Part shown: positions 44,672-53,310 of the stretch, piece by piece | Layout: the number at the start of each line of letters is the position of its first letter | How positions within the stretch are numbered: position 1 is the first letter of the stretch | NCBI RefSeq assembly: GCF_039566955.1 | Contig: NZ_CP154796.1 | Coordinates: 5,270,001-5,334,000 of the forward strand | DNA from: Micromonospora sp. DSM 45708 | GTDB taxonomy: Bacteria > Actinomycetota > Actinomycetes > Mycobacteriales > Micromonosporaceae | Length of the DNA stretch: 64,000 bases | Reading direction: 5' to 3' | Translations under genes and position numbers: made by a program | Notes under the pieces: generated by a model | Told to the model about the DNA's origin: nothing | What the model saw: only the letters and a program-made list of their open reading frames with translations | The model's database searches: none

Positions 44672-44677
44672 ACACTA
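44672..44677 (-). promoter_or_regulatory. -10 hexamer of the mfpA-like gene
   Basis: TAGTGT on the minus strand, seven bases before the ATG, within the palindrome ACACTAGTGT. Confidence 0.5.
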
Positions 44678-44717
44678 GTGTGGTCGGCCGACACTTCCGG
44701 CCCGCCGTACCGGCGGG

Positions 44718-44723
44718 TAGGTT
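44718..44723 (+). promoter_or_regulatory. -10 hexamer of the serine hydrolase gene
   Basis: TAGGTT seven bases before the ATG, in the 66-base divergent gap. Confidence 0.5.
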
Positions 44724-44730
44724 CGCGGGG

Positions 44731-45963
44731 ATGAGCGTCGCAGTGAGCACCGACCCCGGCCGTGTCGGCTTCGATCCCGCCCGGCTGGCGCGGATCGACG
44801 AGCACTTCGCCCGCTACGTCGACGACGGCCGGCTCGCCGGCTGGCAGGTCGTGGTCACCCGCCGGGGCGAGATCGCGCACTCGGCCACGTACGGGCTGCG
44901 CGACCGGGAGGCCGGCACGCCGGTCGAGGCGGACACGCTCTGGCGCATCTACTCGATGACCAAGCCGATCACCTCGGTCGCCGCGATGATGCTCTGGGAG
45001 CAGGGCCGGTTCGAGCTGACCGACCCGGTCAGCCGGTGGCTGCCCGAGTTCGCCGACATGCGGGTCTACGACCGGGGTTCGGTGCTCAAGCCGTACACCG
45101 TGGCGGCGACCGAGCCGATCCGGATCTGGCACCTGCTCACCCACACGGCCGGCCTGACGTACGGCTTCGCCCAGGTCTCGGTGGTCGACGGCCTCTACCG
45201 GGCGGCCGGCTTCGACCTGGGCGTGCCGGCCGGCGCGGACCTCGCCGCGGCCTCAGCCGGCCTGGCCGAGCTGCCGCTGCTCTTCCAGCCCGGCACGAGC
45301 TGGAACTACGGCGTCTCCACCGACGTGCTGGGCCGCCTGGTCGAGGTGGTCTCCGGGCAGTCGCTGGACGCGTTCTTCACCGAGCGGATCCTGCGTCCGC
45401 TCGGGATGGCCGACACCCGCTGGTGGGTCGACGCGGCGGACGCCGAGCGGCTGGCCGCGCTCTACGCCCCGCACCCGGCCACCGGTCAGGCGGTACGCGC
45501 CGACGGCGTCGGCCGGGCCGCGCTGGCGGAGCCGGGCTGGCACTCCGGCGGCGGTGGGCTGGTCTCCACCGCCGCCGACTACCACCGCTTCACCCAGTTC
45601 CTGCTGCGCGGCGGCGAGTTGGACGGGGTGCGCCTGCTCGGCCCCCGCACGGTCCGCTTCATGACCCGCAACCACCTGCCCGGCGGCCGGGACCTCGCCT
45701 CGTTCTCCCCGGAGGGGTTCTCCGAGACCGTGCTCGACGGGATCGGCTTCGGGCTGGGCTTCGCGGTGGTGCTCGACCCGGTGCCGGCGCGGGTGCCCAG
45801 CAGCGTCGGCGAGTTCTACTGGGGCGGCCTGGCCAGCACCGCGTTCTGGGTGGACCCGGTGGAGGAGGTCACCGCGCTGCTGTTTGCCCAGCTCATGCCG
45901 TCGAGCACGTACCCGCTGCGCAGCCAGTTGCGCCAGCTCGTCTACTCCGCGCTGGTCGACTGA
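44731..45963 (+). CDS. Serine hydrolase of the beta-lactamase class C / esterase family
   Basis: Soluble hydrolase of 410 residues. The S-x-x-K nucleophile motif is SMTK at 75-78 in LWRIYSMTKPITSVAAMM, a YG-type second motif lies in SWNYGVSTDVLGRLVE, and the third motif is HSGGGGLVST. No signal peptide, so it acts in the cytoplasm, which argues for an EstB-like esterase rather than an antibiotic-degrading lactamase. The frame is open upstream, but the ATG used has a -10 hexamer at leaderless spacing. Substrate unknown. Confidence 0.88.
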   Translation: MSVAVSTDPGRVGFDPARLARIDEHFARYVDDGRLAGWQVVVTRRGEIAHSATYGLRDREAGTPVEADTLWRIYSMTKPITSVAAMMLWEQGRFELTDPVSRWLPEFADMRVYDRGSVLKPYTVAATEPIRIWHLLTHTAGLTYGFAQVSVVDGLYRAAGFDLGVPAGADLAAASAGLAELPLLFQPGTSWNYGVSTDVLGRLVEVVSGQSLDAFFTERILRPLGMADTRWWVDAADAERLAALYAPHPATGQAVRADGVGRAALAEPGWHSGGGGLVSTAADYHRFTQFLLRGGELDGVRLLGPRTVRFMTRNHLPGGRDLASFSPEGFSETVLDGIGFGLGFAVVLDPVPARVPSSVGEFYWGGLASTAFWVDPVEEVTALLFAQLMPSSTYPLRSQLRQLVYSALVD

Positions 45964-46004
45964 CCGGGTTCGGCGGAACGGCACCCGGCCGGCGGCCCGC
46001 TGCC

Positions 46005-46010
46005 TAGCCT
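46005..46010 (+). promoter_or_regulatory. -10 hexamer of the NAD(P)-binding protein gene
   Basis: TAGCCT seven bases before the ATG. Confidence 0.5.
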
Positions 46011-46017
46011 GTGAGGC

Positions 46018-46659
46018 ATGAGCAACATCGTCGTGTTCGGCGCCGGCGGGACGGCGGGCTCCCGGATCGCCGCCGAGGCGGCCGAGCGGGGGCACCGGGT
46101 CACGGCCGCGGTCCGCCGGCCGGAGGCGGTCGGCTACCTGCCACCGGGCGTACGCACGGTGACCGGCGACGCGACCTCGGCGCGGAGCGTACGCGAACTG
46201 GCCGAGGACGCGGACGTGCTGGTGGTGGCCATCGGCGGCGGCGAGCGCGATCTCTGGCGCGACGCCGCGCGGACGCTCGTGGACGCGCTGCGTGACCTGC
46301 CCGTCCCACCCCGGGTGATCCACGTCGGCGGTGGCGCGACGCTGCTCACCCCGAAGGGCACCCGGTTCCTGGACGAGCCGGACTTCCCCGCCGAGTACCG
46401 CGACTCGGCACACGGTCAGGCCGACGCGCTGGAGTTCTACCGTTCCTCGGCCGACGGGGTGACCTGGACGTACGTCTCCCCGCCGCCGCTGGAGTTCCAC
46501 CCCGGGGAGCGGACCGGGCACTACCGCACCGGCACCGACCATCCGGTGACCGACGCGCAGGGCCGCTCGGTGCTCACCTACGAGGACCTCGCGGTGGCGA
46601 TCGTCGACGAGATCGAGAACCCCCGGTTCGGCAACGCGCGGTTCACCGCCGCGTACTGA
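46018..46659 (+). CDS. NAD(P)-binding Rossmann protein (atypical SDR, NmrA/YwnB-like)
   Basis: Protein of 213 residues. The dinucleotide motif is IVVFGAGGTAGSRIAAEAAE at the N terminus, followed by a second strand with RGHRVTAAVRRPE. No classical YxxxK triad is seen, as is usual for the atypical members that reduce flavins or sense NADP. C-terminal VLTYEDLAVAIVDEIENPRF is the conserved end. Its stop codon abuts the stop codon of the convergent PPOX gene with no base between (TGATCA). Confidence 0.88.
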   Translation: MSNIVVFGAGGTAGSRIAAEAAERGHRVTAAVRRPEAVGYLPPGVRTVTGDATSARSVRELAEDADVLVVAIGGGERDLWRDAARTLVDALRDLPVPPRVIHVGGGATLLTPKGTRFLDEPDFPAEYRDSAHGQADALEFYRSSADGVTWTYVSPPPLEFHPGERTGHYRTGTDHPVTDAQGRSVLTYEDLAVAIVDEIENPRFGNARFTAAY

Positions 46660-47124
46660 TCAGTCCGCGAGCCGGGCCGGGAACCCGCCGGTGGCGATCG
46701 GGCCCCAGGAGGAGATGGTGACCCGGATCAGCGACTTGCCCTGCGCGACCATGGCGGCCCGGTACTCGTCCCAGTTCGGGTGCTCGCCGGAGATGCTGCG
46801 GAAGTAGTCCACCAGCGGTTCCAGCGCCGCCGGCAGGTCGAGCACCTCGGCCACGCCGTCGACCTGCACCCACGGGCCGTTCCAGTCGTCGGAGAGCACG
46901 CAGGCGGAGACGCGGGGGTCGCGACGGATGTTCGTCACCTTGGCCCGCTCGGGGTAGGTGGAGATGACCAGCCGGCCCTCGGCGTCGACGCCGCAGGAGA
47001 CCGGGGAGGACTGCGGGCGGCCGTCGGCCCGGGTGGTCATCAGCACGACGCGGTGCCGGGGGCGGAGGAACTCGGTCAGGGCGTCCCGGTCGACCCGGGT
47101 GTTGCGCGCGATGCTGCGTGGCAT
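46660..47124 (-). CDS. PPOX-class F420-dependent oxidoreductase
   Basis: Split-barrel flavin/deazaflavin enzyme of 154 residues. The conserved elements are VVLMTTRADGRPQSSPVSCG, then LVISTYPERAKVTNIRRDPR and the WVQVDGVAEVLD strand. Such proteins use F420H2 to reduce biliverdin-type pigments, quinones or nitro compounds; many substrates are unassigned. A TAGAAC hexamer lies six bases before the ATG. Confidence 0.9.
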   Translation of the reverse strand: MPRSIARNTRVDRDALTEFLRPRHRVVLMTTRADGRPQSSPVSCGVDAEGRLVISTYPERAKVTNIRRDPRVSACVLSDDWNGPWVQVDGVAEVLDLPAALEPLVDYFRSISGEHPNWDEYRAAMVAQGKSLIRVTISSWGPIATGGFPARLAD

Positions 47125-47130
47125 GCCTCG

Positions 47131-47136
47131 GTTCTA
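47131..47136 (-). promoter_or_regulatory. -10 hexamer of the PPOX gene
   Basis: TAGAAC on the minus strand, six bases before the ATG; the same hexamer precedes the aldo/keto reductase. Confidence 0.5.
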
Positions 47137-47155
47137 CCAGGCCGGCGGCCGGATC

Positions 47156-47839
47156 TCAGCGCGGGCGGCCGGCGGCCCGGCGCGGGGAGAGCTGCTCCGG
47201 CACGCGCGGGCGCGCGGTGGGCCGCCAGGCACGGCCGTTGGCGTAGATCACCCGGAACCCGAGGTACGCCGCGAGCGGCGCCCAGTGCGCCGAGCCCATC
47301 CGCAGCTCGGCGGCGTTGTGCCGCTGCCCGTTGGCCAGCACGTCGAGCAGCACGGTCTCGAACGCGGCCGACTCGACCCAGTCCACGTCGCGGGTGAAGC
47401 CGCAGATCAACGCCGCGCCGGTGACCTCGAGGAAGCCGCGGAGCGTGGCGTCGGAGGCGCGCAGCACCGAGCAGCTGCCGAAGTAGAGGCGGCGCCCGTC
47501 GGCGCGGCCGGCCATCCGCTCGGCCACGTCGGACAGCTCGACCGAGTCCCAGTCGGTGAGGCAGAGCCGACTCGGCTCGCCGTGCATGGCGAAGAAGCCG
47601 ACGCGGTGGTCCGCGTACTGCTTGAGCAGCCAGCGGTCGAGGAAGTAGAACAGCTCGTCCCGGGTGGCGGCGTCCTTGTGGATGTAGCGGATCCGGCCCA
47701 GCCGTTCGAGCAGGTCGAGCGTGGGCAGGACGGACCCGCGCTCGTTGAGGTCGCGGTGCCACTGCCCCTCGACGCAGAACACGCCGCCACGCGCCAACGC
47801 CGCACCTCCCCGCGCGAGGTCGCCGCCCGGTGTCGGCAC
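47156..47839 (-). CDS. Putative caspase/CHAT-like cysteine peptidase fold protein
   Basis: Protein of 227 residues that I cannot place with certainty. After about 18 Gly/Ala residues it reads GVFCVEGQWHRDLNERGSVL. A histidine in HRVGFFAMHGEPSRLCLTD (His86) and a cysteine in RRLYFGSCSVLRASD (Cys123) lie at the ends of predicted strands, followed by VTGAALICGFTRDVDWVESA. A His after one beta-strand and a Cys after the next is the layout of caspase, gingipain and CHAT peptidases. The basic C-terminal tail is disordered. There is no signal peptide. It begins with GTG; the exact start is uncertain because upstream codons are low-complexity. Confidence 0.6.
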   Translation of the reverse strand: MPTPGGDLARGGAALARGGVFCVEGQWHRDLNERGSVLPTLDLLERLGRIRYIHKDAATRDELFYFLDRWLLKQYADHRVGFFAMHGEPSRLCLTDWDSVELSDVAERMAGRADGRRLYFGSCSVLRASDATLRGFLEVTGAALICGFTRDVDWVESAAFETVLLDVLANGQRHNAAELRMGSAHWAPLAAYLGFRVIYANGRAWRPTARPRVPEQLSPRRAAGRPR

Positions 47840-48008
47840 CGGGCCCGCGAGCAGACGTTACCGCGCCCCTCCGACCACGACCGAATGTGAGAACAATTTC
47901 CGCCAACCACCACGAAATGCCCCGGCGACTGTCACGGTGAGAAGGACGGGACGTACCGGCCGACGTGCCCGTCCGGACCCGGTTCCACGCTCTCATCGGA
48001 GGACTCCT

Positions 48009-48785
48009 GTGCGCGTCAACACCCTGAAACGGGCGGCCGTCGCGTTCGCGCTGGCCCTGCCCGGGGCCGCCGTCGCGACCGTCGTCGCCGCGCCACCGGC
48101 CCACGCCGACGGCTGCTACACCTGGCCCCGCACCCTGTCGTCGGGCAGCTCGGGCACCGACGTCCGGCAGCTCCAGGTGCGGGTGGCCGGCTGGGCCGGG
48201 TACGCCGGGATCGTCCGGGTCGACGGCAGGTACGGCCCGGAGACGGCCACCGCGGTCAAGCGCTTCCAGTCCGCGTACGGACTGCGGGCCGACGGCGTCG
48301 CCGGGCCGCAGACCTTCGCCAAGATCTACGACCTCCAGGACGACGACTGCACCCCGAAGCACTTCAGCTACCGCGAGCTGGACAACGGCTGCGGCAAGGG
48401 CGGGTGGAGCGGGGGCCCGCTCTCGCCGTCCGCCACCCGGGAGAACGCGCTACGCGCCATGTGGAAGCTGGAGGCGCTGCGACGCAGCCTGGGCGACAAG
48501 CCACTCACCGTCACCAGCGGCTTCCGCAGCATCGCCTGCAACCGGCAGGTCGGCGGCGCCTCGAACAGCCAGCACCTGTACGGCGGCGCGGCCGATCTGA
48601 CCTCCCGGAACCGGACCCTCTGTCAGGTCGCCCGGTCGGCCCGCGACCAGGGCTTCAGCGGCATCTACGGCCCCGGCTACCCGGACCACGGCGACCACGT
48701 GCACGTGGACTCACGCAAGGAGAACAACAAGGACGGGTCAGCCAACACCACCGACTGGTCCGCCCCGGACTGCGGAATCGACTGA
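48009..48785 (+). CDS. Secreted peptidoglycan-binding M15 D-Ala-D-Ala peptidase
   Basis: Exported wall hydrolase of 258 residues. Signal peptide about 1-37 (ending PPAHA). A PG-binding-1 domain follows (GSSGTDVRQLQVRVAGWAGY, VDGRYGPETATAVKRFQ) and then a peptidase M15 domain with zinc ligands in SNSQHLYGGAADL and HGDHVHVD. The family cuts D-Ala-D-Ala or D-Ala-linked cross-links in peptidoglycan. GGAGGA about six bases ahead fixes the GTG start. The gene ends at two strong hairpins and faces a second CRND-family gene. Confidence 0.92.
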   Translation: MRVNTLKRAAVAFALALPGAAVATVVAAPPAHADGCYTWPRTLSSGSSGTDVRQLQVRVAGWAGYAGIVRVDGRYGPETATAVKRFQSAYGLRADGVAGPQTFAKIYDLQDDDCTPKHFSYRELDNGCGKGGWSGGPLSPSATRENALRAMWKLEALRRSLGDKPLTVTSGFRSIACNRQVGGASNSQHLYGGAADLTSRNRTLCQVARSARDQGFSGIYGPGYPDHGDHVHVDSRKENNKDGSANTTDWSAPDCGID

Positions 48786-48796
48786 TCCGGACGCAC

Positions 48797-48840
48797 GGCG
48801 GCCCGACGCGGGGGGTGGGGGCTCCCCGCGCCGGGCCGCC
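48797..48840. terminator. Terminator hairpin after the M15 peptidase gene
   Basis: 17-base arms (48797-48813 with 48824-48840) pair at all but one position around a ten-base loop. Confidence 0.85.
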
Positions 48841-48848
48841 GTCCGGAA

Positions 48849-48886
48849 GGCCCGCGCGGAGGTCGGGGGGCGCTCCGCGGCGGGCC
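48849..48886. terminator. Second hairpin, probably for the convergent CRND-family gene
   Basis: Arms GGCCCGCGCGGAG and CTCCGCGGCGGGCC pair with one bulged base. Together with the preceding hairpin it separates the convergent transcripts. Confidence 0.6.
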
Positions 48887-48943
48887 GCCGCCCGGACACG
48901 GGTCGCGGCCGACGGCACGCCGACCGCGACCGGTACCCGGAGG

Positions 48944-49465
48944 TCAGCTCGCCCGGGGCCAGCGCGGCCGGGCCGCCGGGGCCGACCGCCCGACGCCGGG
49001 CCGCACCGGCGGCGTGACGACCCGCGGGACCGGGCCACGCGCCTGGCCGGCGACCGGGCGGGCGGCCGGGGCCGCGCCCGGCCGGGCAGCCTGACCCGCG
49101 CCCGGCCGGGCAGTCTGCGCCGCGCCCGGACGGGCCGCCTGGACAGCCGGTCGGACCGCCGACGGGCCGGTCAGCACGAACGGGAACGGTACGTGGACGA
49201 ACGGGTTGCCGTGCCGGATCAGCGCGTCGATCTGGCGCTCGTTGAGGCCGTGTGTCTCCAGCACCCGACGCCCCCAGCGGTGCAACCGGCAGGGGAACGC
49301 CGCCCCGTCGTTGCGGCACTTCGGCCCCGCGGGCCACTCCTCGGCGGCGTGCACCACCACCGCCCGGACCGCGAGGCGGACGTCCTCGGGTGTCAACGGC
49401 GCCGGCATCGGCACCTCGCCCAGGACCTTGTCGATGGGATCCGTCGACTGCTCACCAACACGCAC
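48944..49465 (-). CDS. CRND/PCRLHRWG protein, paralogue 2, with Ala/Pro/Arg-rich tail
   Basis: Protein of 173 residues. Residues 20-90 repeat the core of the gene at 39226: LAVRAVVVHAAEEWPAGPKC, then RNDGAAFPCRLHRWGRRVL and GLNERQIDALIRHG, with Cys50, Cys59 and His62 at the same spacing (C-x8-C-x2-H). The last ~75 residues are low-complexity repeats of A, R, P, G and V. GGGAGG six bases ahead of the GTG sets the start. It is convergent with the M15 peptidase gene, just as paralogue 1 is convergent with dacB. Function unknown. Confidence 0.78.
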   Translation of the reverse strand: MRVGEQSTDPIDKVLGEVPMPAPLTPEDVRLAVRAVVVHAAEEWPAGPKCRNDGAAFPCRLHRWGRRVLETHGLNERQIDALIRHGNPFVHVPFPFVLTGPSAVRPAVQAARPGAAQTARPGAGQAARPGAAPAARPVAGQARGPVPRVVTPPVRPGVGRSAPAARPRWPRAS

Positions 49466-49586
49466 GGCAGGCCTCCCGCAGCTCGGCAGCGATGCGGCGG
49501 ACCGGCCGCACCACATCCTCGCCCACTGGTACGGCCGGACACCGGCGACAGTTCAATCCCGCCAGCCGGGCGTGCCCTTCACCGCG

Positions 49587-50255
49587 TCAGACCAGGTCGG
49601 CGTCCTGGACCAGCAGCGCCACCTGCACCCGGTTGTTCAGGTCGAGCTTGGCGAGCAGCCGCGACACGTACGCCTTCACGGTCGCCACGCTCATGAACAG
49701 CTCGGCGGAGATCTCCGCGTTGGTCCGACCCCGGCCGAGCAGCAGCGCGACCTCCCGCTCCCGCTCGGACAGCCCGCCCAGCAGCCGTACCGCCCGCTCC
49801 CGCCGGGGATCCCGGGCGGGCGCCGGCGCGGCGGCTGTCACATGCGCGATCAACCTGCGGGTCACCGCCGGGGACAGCGTGGCCTCCCCCGCCGCGACCC
49901 GGCGTACCGCCGCGACGATCTCGGCCGGCGGGGTGTCCTTCAGCAGGAAACCGCTCGCCCCGGCCCGTAGCGCGCGTAGCACCTGCTCGTCGGCGTCGAA
50001 CGTGGTCAGCACCAGCACCTCGGGCGGGTCCGCCGCGGACCGCAGCGCCTCGGTGGCAGCCAGCCCGTCCACCCGGGGCATCCGGATGTCCATCAGCACC
50101 ACGTCCGGGGCGTACGCGGCGACGGCCGCCGGCACCTCGGCGCCGTCGCTCGCCTCGCCCACCACCGCCAGGTCGGGTACGCCGCCGAGGATCATCGACA
50201 GCGCGCCCCGGACCAGCGGGTCGTCGTCGACGATCAGCACCCGTATCGCGCTCAC
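49587..50255 (-). CDS. NarL/LuxR-family response regulator
   Basis: Two-component regulator of 222 residues. The receiver has IRVLIVDDDPLVRGAL, the phospho-acceptor in VVLMDIRMPRVDGLAA and the lysine in FLLKDTPPAEIV. The C-terminal LuxR-type helix-turn-helix reads LSEREREVALLLGRGRTNAE, then MSVATVKAYVSRLLAKL. Its ATG overlaps the stop of the kinase gene upstream (ATGA). The kinase is divergent from an ABC transporter operon, the probable target. Confidence 0.95.
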   Translation of the reverse strand: MSAIRVLIVDDDPLVRGALSMILGGVPDLAVVGEASDGAEVPAAVAAYAPDVVLMDIRMPRVDGLAATEALRSAADPPEVLVLTTFDADEQVLRALRAGASGFLLKDTPPAEIVAAVRRVAAGEATLSPAVTRRLIAHVTAAAPAPARDPRRERAVRLLGGLSEREREVALLLGRGRTNAEISAELFMSVATVKAYVSRLLAKLDLNNRVQVALLVQDADLV

Positions 50256-51496
50256 GAGGTGCCCCAGGGCAGCCAGGCGGCCAGCCGGAAGTCGCCGTCG
50301 GCGTCCCGCCCGTGGTCGACGCGCCCGCCGGCCAGCGTGACGCGCTCGGCGACGCCCACCAGTCCGGTGCCGGTGCCGGGGATGGCGGTGGCCGGCCCGC
50401 CCACCGGCCAGGGGTTGCGGATGTCCACCGCCAGCCCCTCGCCGGGGCCGCCGGACAGCCGGATGGTCACCACCGCCCCGGGGGCGTGCTTGCGGGCGTT
50501 GGTGAGCCCTTCCTGCACGATCCGGTACGCGCTGCGCCCGATCGCCGCCGGCACCCCGGCCGGCTCGGTCACCTCGTCCACCACGCTGACGCGTACCCCG
50601 GCGTCACGACTCTCCGCCACCAGCGCGGGCACGTCGCCGAGCGTCGGCTGCGGCCGTTCCGGCGTGGCCCCGGCATCCGCCTCGGCCCGCAGCACGCCGA
50701 TCACCTCGCGCAGGTCCTGCAACGCGGCGTGCGCGCTGGCCCGGATCACCCCGGCCGCGCGGGCGACCTCCTCCGGCGGCGCGTCCGGGCGGAACTCCAG
50801 CGCGCCGGCGTGCAGGCTGAGCAGGGAGATCCGGTGGGCGAGCACGTCGTGCATCTCCCGGGCGATCCGGCCGCGTTCGAGCTGCCGGGCCTGGTCGAGC
50901 CGGAGTTGCTGCTCGGCCTCGGCCCGCTCGGCCCGGTCGCGCAGCGACAGCACCAGTTGGCGGCGGGCCCGGACGAACAGCGCCCAGGCCACCACGACGC
51001 CGATGAACAGCACGGTCCACGCCACGGCGGCCCAGAACGGCATGGCCGGGTCGGGGCGGACCACGATGAACGGCAGCGCGGTGGCCAGATGCCAGCCGAC
51101 CAGCGTCAGCCCCACCACCAGCGGTCGGTGGACCAGCACGGTGAACAGGACGACCAGCAGCGCGGCCCCGGAGGTGACCGAAAACAGCGTCAGCGGCGCG
51201 GTGGCCACCGCCAGCCCGACCGGCCAGCGGCGACGCAGCCAGAGCGCGCCGGCGGCGAGCAGGCCGACGAACAGGTCGATCCCGGCGAGCCAGCTCGGCC
51301 CGGCGTTGAGCGCGAACTCCGGGCTTGCGCTCACCGCGTCGTCGTGCGCGAGGAGCACCCAGCCCAGCGCGGCCAGGAACAGCAGGCTGTCGACGAACCA
51401 GTCCCGCGGGGTCCGGCGGGCGGCCCGGGCGGGCACCAGGGAGCCCGGCAGGAGCCAGGGGTGATCGGGGACGACAGCGCTGCTCACCTGCTCCAT
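50252..51496 (-). CDS. Sensor histidine kinase (HisKA_3 type)
   Basis: Membrane kinase of 414 residues with about five hydrophobic helices in the first 200 residues and little extracellular sequence, so it probably senses within the membrane. The dimerisation box is REMHDVLAHRISLLSLHAGA with the phosphorylated histidine. The ATPase part has VQEGLTNARKHAPGA and GTGTGLVGVAERV. The start at MEQVSSAVVPDHPW is used; upstream codons are not conserved in character. It is translationally coupled to the NarL regulator. Confidence 0.92.
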   Translation of the reverse strand: MEQVSSAVVPDHPWLLPGSLVPARAARRTPRDWFVDSLLFLAALGWVLLAHDDAVSASPEFALNAGPSWLAGIDLFVGLLAAGALWLRRRWPVGLAVATAPLTLFSVTSGAALLVVLFTVLVHRPLVVGLTLVGWHLATALPFIVVRPDPAMPFWAAVAWTVLFIGVVVAWALFVRARRQLVLSLRDRAERAEAEQQLRLDQARQLERGRIAREMHDVLAHRISLLSLHAGALEFRPDAPPEEVARAAGVIRASAHAALQDLREVIGVLRAEADAGATPERPQPTLGDVPALVAESRDAGVRVSVVDEVTEPAGVPAAIGRSAYRIVQEGLTNARKHAPGAVVTIRLSGGPGEGLAVDIRNPWPVGGPATAIPGTGTGLVGVAERVTLAGGRVDHGRDADGDFRLAAWLPWGTS

Positions 51497-51620
51497 GCTA
51501 GGGAGCCGTCCGGACCGGCGGCCAGCTACCAAAGTCGACGCCTGCGGTGGACCGAGGTCGGTACCGGCAGCGACCGCCGGCCGCAGCGGAGCGCCGGGTG
51601 GCCCCGGCAGGCTTCTCGGC

Positions 51621-52520
51621 ATGATCGAAGTCGACCACCTGACCAAGCGGTACGGCCCGCACACCGCCGTCGAGGATGTGACGTTCCGGTGTGAACCGGG
51701 CACGGTGACCGGATTCCTCGGGCCGAACGGCGCCGGCAAGTCCACCACGATGCGCATGATCTGCGGGATGACGCCGCCCAGCTCGGGCTCGGCCACGGTG
51801 GCCGGCCGGCCCTACCGGGAGCTGCCCAACCCGGGCCGGGAGATCGGCGTCCTGCTCGACGCCTCGGCTCAGCACGCCGGGCGCACCGGGCGGGAGACGC
51901 TCACGCTGGCCGCCCGCACCATGGGAACGGACCAGGGGCAGGTGGCCGCGAAGCTGGACCTGGTCGGGCTGAACGACACCGCCGCGCGGCGGCGGGTCGG
52001 CGCGTACTCCCTGGGCATGCGGCAGCGGCTCGGCTTGGCGCTGGCGCTGCTGGGCGACCCCCGGGTGCTGGTCCTCGACGAGCCGGCCAACGGCCTCGAC
52101 CCGGAGGGCATCTACTGGATGCGCGGCCTGCTGCGCGACTACGCCGACCGGGGCGGCACCGTGCTGCTCTCCTCGCACCTGCTGCGCGAGGTGGAGGCGG
52201 TGGCCGACCGGCTGGTGGTGATCGGCGGCGGCCGGGTGGTCGCCCAGGGCGGCAAGGACGAGCTGCTGGCCGGCGCCGGCACGCTGGTCCGCGCCCGGGA
52301 CCAGCACGCCCTGCGCCTCACCCTGGACCGCGCCGCGCTGCCGGCCACCGTCGGCACCGACGGCGGCTTCGTGGTCCGGGCCGAGCCGGAGGCCGTCGGT
52401 CAGGCCGCGGCCGACGCCGGGCTGGTCCTCACCGAACTGCGTCCGGCCGGCAGCGGCGGCCTGGAGCAGCTCTTCCTCACCCTCACCGCCGGCGCGTCGA
52501 CCAGGGAGGCCGTCCGATGA
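51621..52520 (+). CDS. ABC transporter ATP-binding protein
   Basis: ATPase subunit of 299 residues. Walker A is GPNGAGKSTT at about residue 37, the signature is YSLGMRQRLGLALAL and Walker B is VLVLDEPANGLDPEG. The C-terminal ~80 residues form the accessory domain found in daunorubicin-exporter-like ATPases. The permease gene overlaps by four bases. The divergent two-component pair, with 124 bases of shared upstream sequence, probably controls it. Confidence 0.94.
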   Translation: MIEVDHLTKRYGPHTAVEDVTFRCEPGTVTGFLGPNGAGKSTTMRMICGMTPPSSGSATVAGRPYRELPNPGREIGVLLDASAQHAGRTGRETLTLAARTMGTDQGQVAAKLDLVGLNDTAARRRVGAYSLGMRQRLGLALALLGDPRVLVLDEPANGLDPEGIYWMRGLLRDYADRGGTVLLSSHLLREVEAVADRLVVIGGGRVVAQGGKDELLAGAGTLVRARDQHALRLTLDRAALPATVGTDGGFVVRAEPEAVGQAAADAGLVLTELRPAGSGGLEQLFLTLTAGASTREAVR

Positions 52521-53308
52521 CCACCGCCACCACCCCCGTTCCCACCGCCGCCCCGATGCGGCACGGGCCGGCCGCCGGCCCCTCGCTGGTCCGGCTGACC
52601 GGGGTGGAGCTGCGCAAGCTCGCCGACACCCGGGCCGGACGCTGGCTGCTGATCAGCATCGGGCTGATCGCGGTCGCCATCGTGGTGGTGCAGCTCTTCG
52701 TCACCGACGCGGCGGAGCAGACGTTCACCGCGTTCTTCGCGCCGTCGCTGCTGCCGGTCGGGCTGCTGCTGCCGGTGCTGGGCATCCTCTCCATCACCGG
52801 CGAGTGGTCCCAGCGCACCGCGCTGACCACGTTCGCGCTGGTGCCCCGCCGGGAACGGGTGATCGTCGCCAAGCTCGCCGCGGTGGTGCTGGCCGCGCTC
52901 GCCTCGGTGCTGGTCAGCCTCGCCGTCGCCGCCGCCGGCACGCTCGCCGCCCGGGCCACCGGCGGGGCGGGCGCCTGGACGTTCGACTGGCAGATGCTGC
53001 CGTACGCGGCGGTGTTCCAGGTGGCGAACGTGCTGATGGGCGCCGGGTTCGGTCTGCTGCTGCTGAGCACGCCGCTGGCGATCGTCACCTACCTGCTGCT
53101 ACCGACCGCGTGGAGCGTGCTGTCCGCGATGATCGAGGCGCTGCGGGAGCCGGCCGGCTGGCTGGACACCTCGCTCACCATGGCGCCGCTGCTCAGCCCG
53201 GACGTGACCGCCGGGCAGTGGGGTCGGCTCGGTGTCTCGCTCGCCGTCTGGATGGTCGTGCCGCTGGTCGCCGGCCTGATCCGCACGATGCGGCGGGAGG
53301 TGTCCTGA
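52517..53308 (+). CDS. ABC-2-type membrane permease
   Basis: Integral membrane protein of 263 residues with about six helices: WLLISIGLIAVAIVVVQLFV at 45-64, then LLPVGLLLPVLGILSITGEW, a cytoplasmic TTFALVPRRERVIVAKLAAV loop and a final GVSLAVWMVVPLVAGLI. It forms an export complex with the ATPase encoded just before. The cargo (antibiotic, lipid or protein) cannot be told. Confidence 0.88.
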   Translation: MTTATTPVPTAAPMRHGPAAGPSLVRLTGVELRKLADTRAGRWLLISIGLIAVAIVVVQLFVTDAAEQTFTAFFAPSLLPVGLLLPVLGILSITGEWSQRTALTTFALVPRRERVIVAKLAAVVLAALASVLVSLAVAAAGTLAARATGGAGAWTFDWQMLPYAAVFQVANVLMGAGFGLLLLSTPLAIVTYLLLPTAWSVLSAMIEALREPAGWLDTSLTMAPLLSPDVTAGQWGRLGVSLAVWMVVPLVAGLIRTMRREVS

Positions 53309-53310
53309 CC

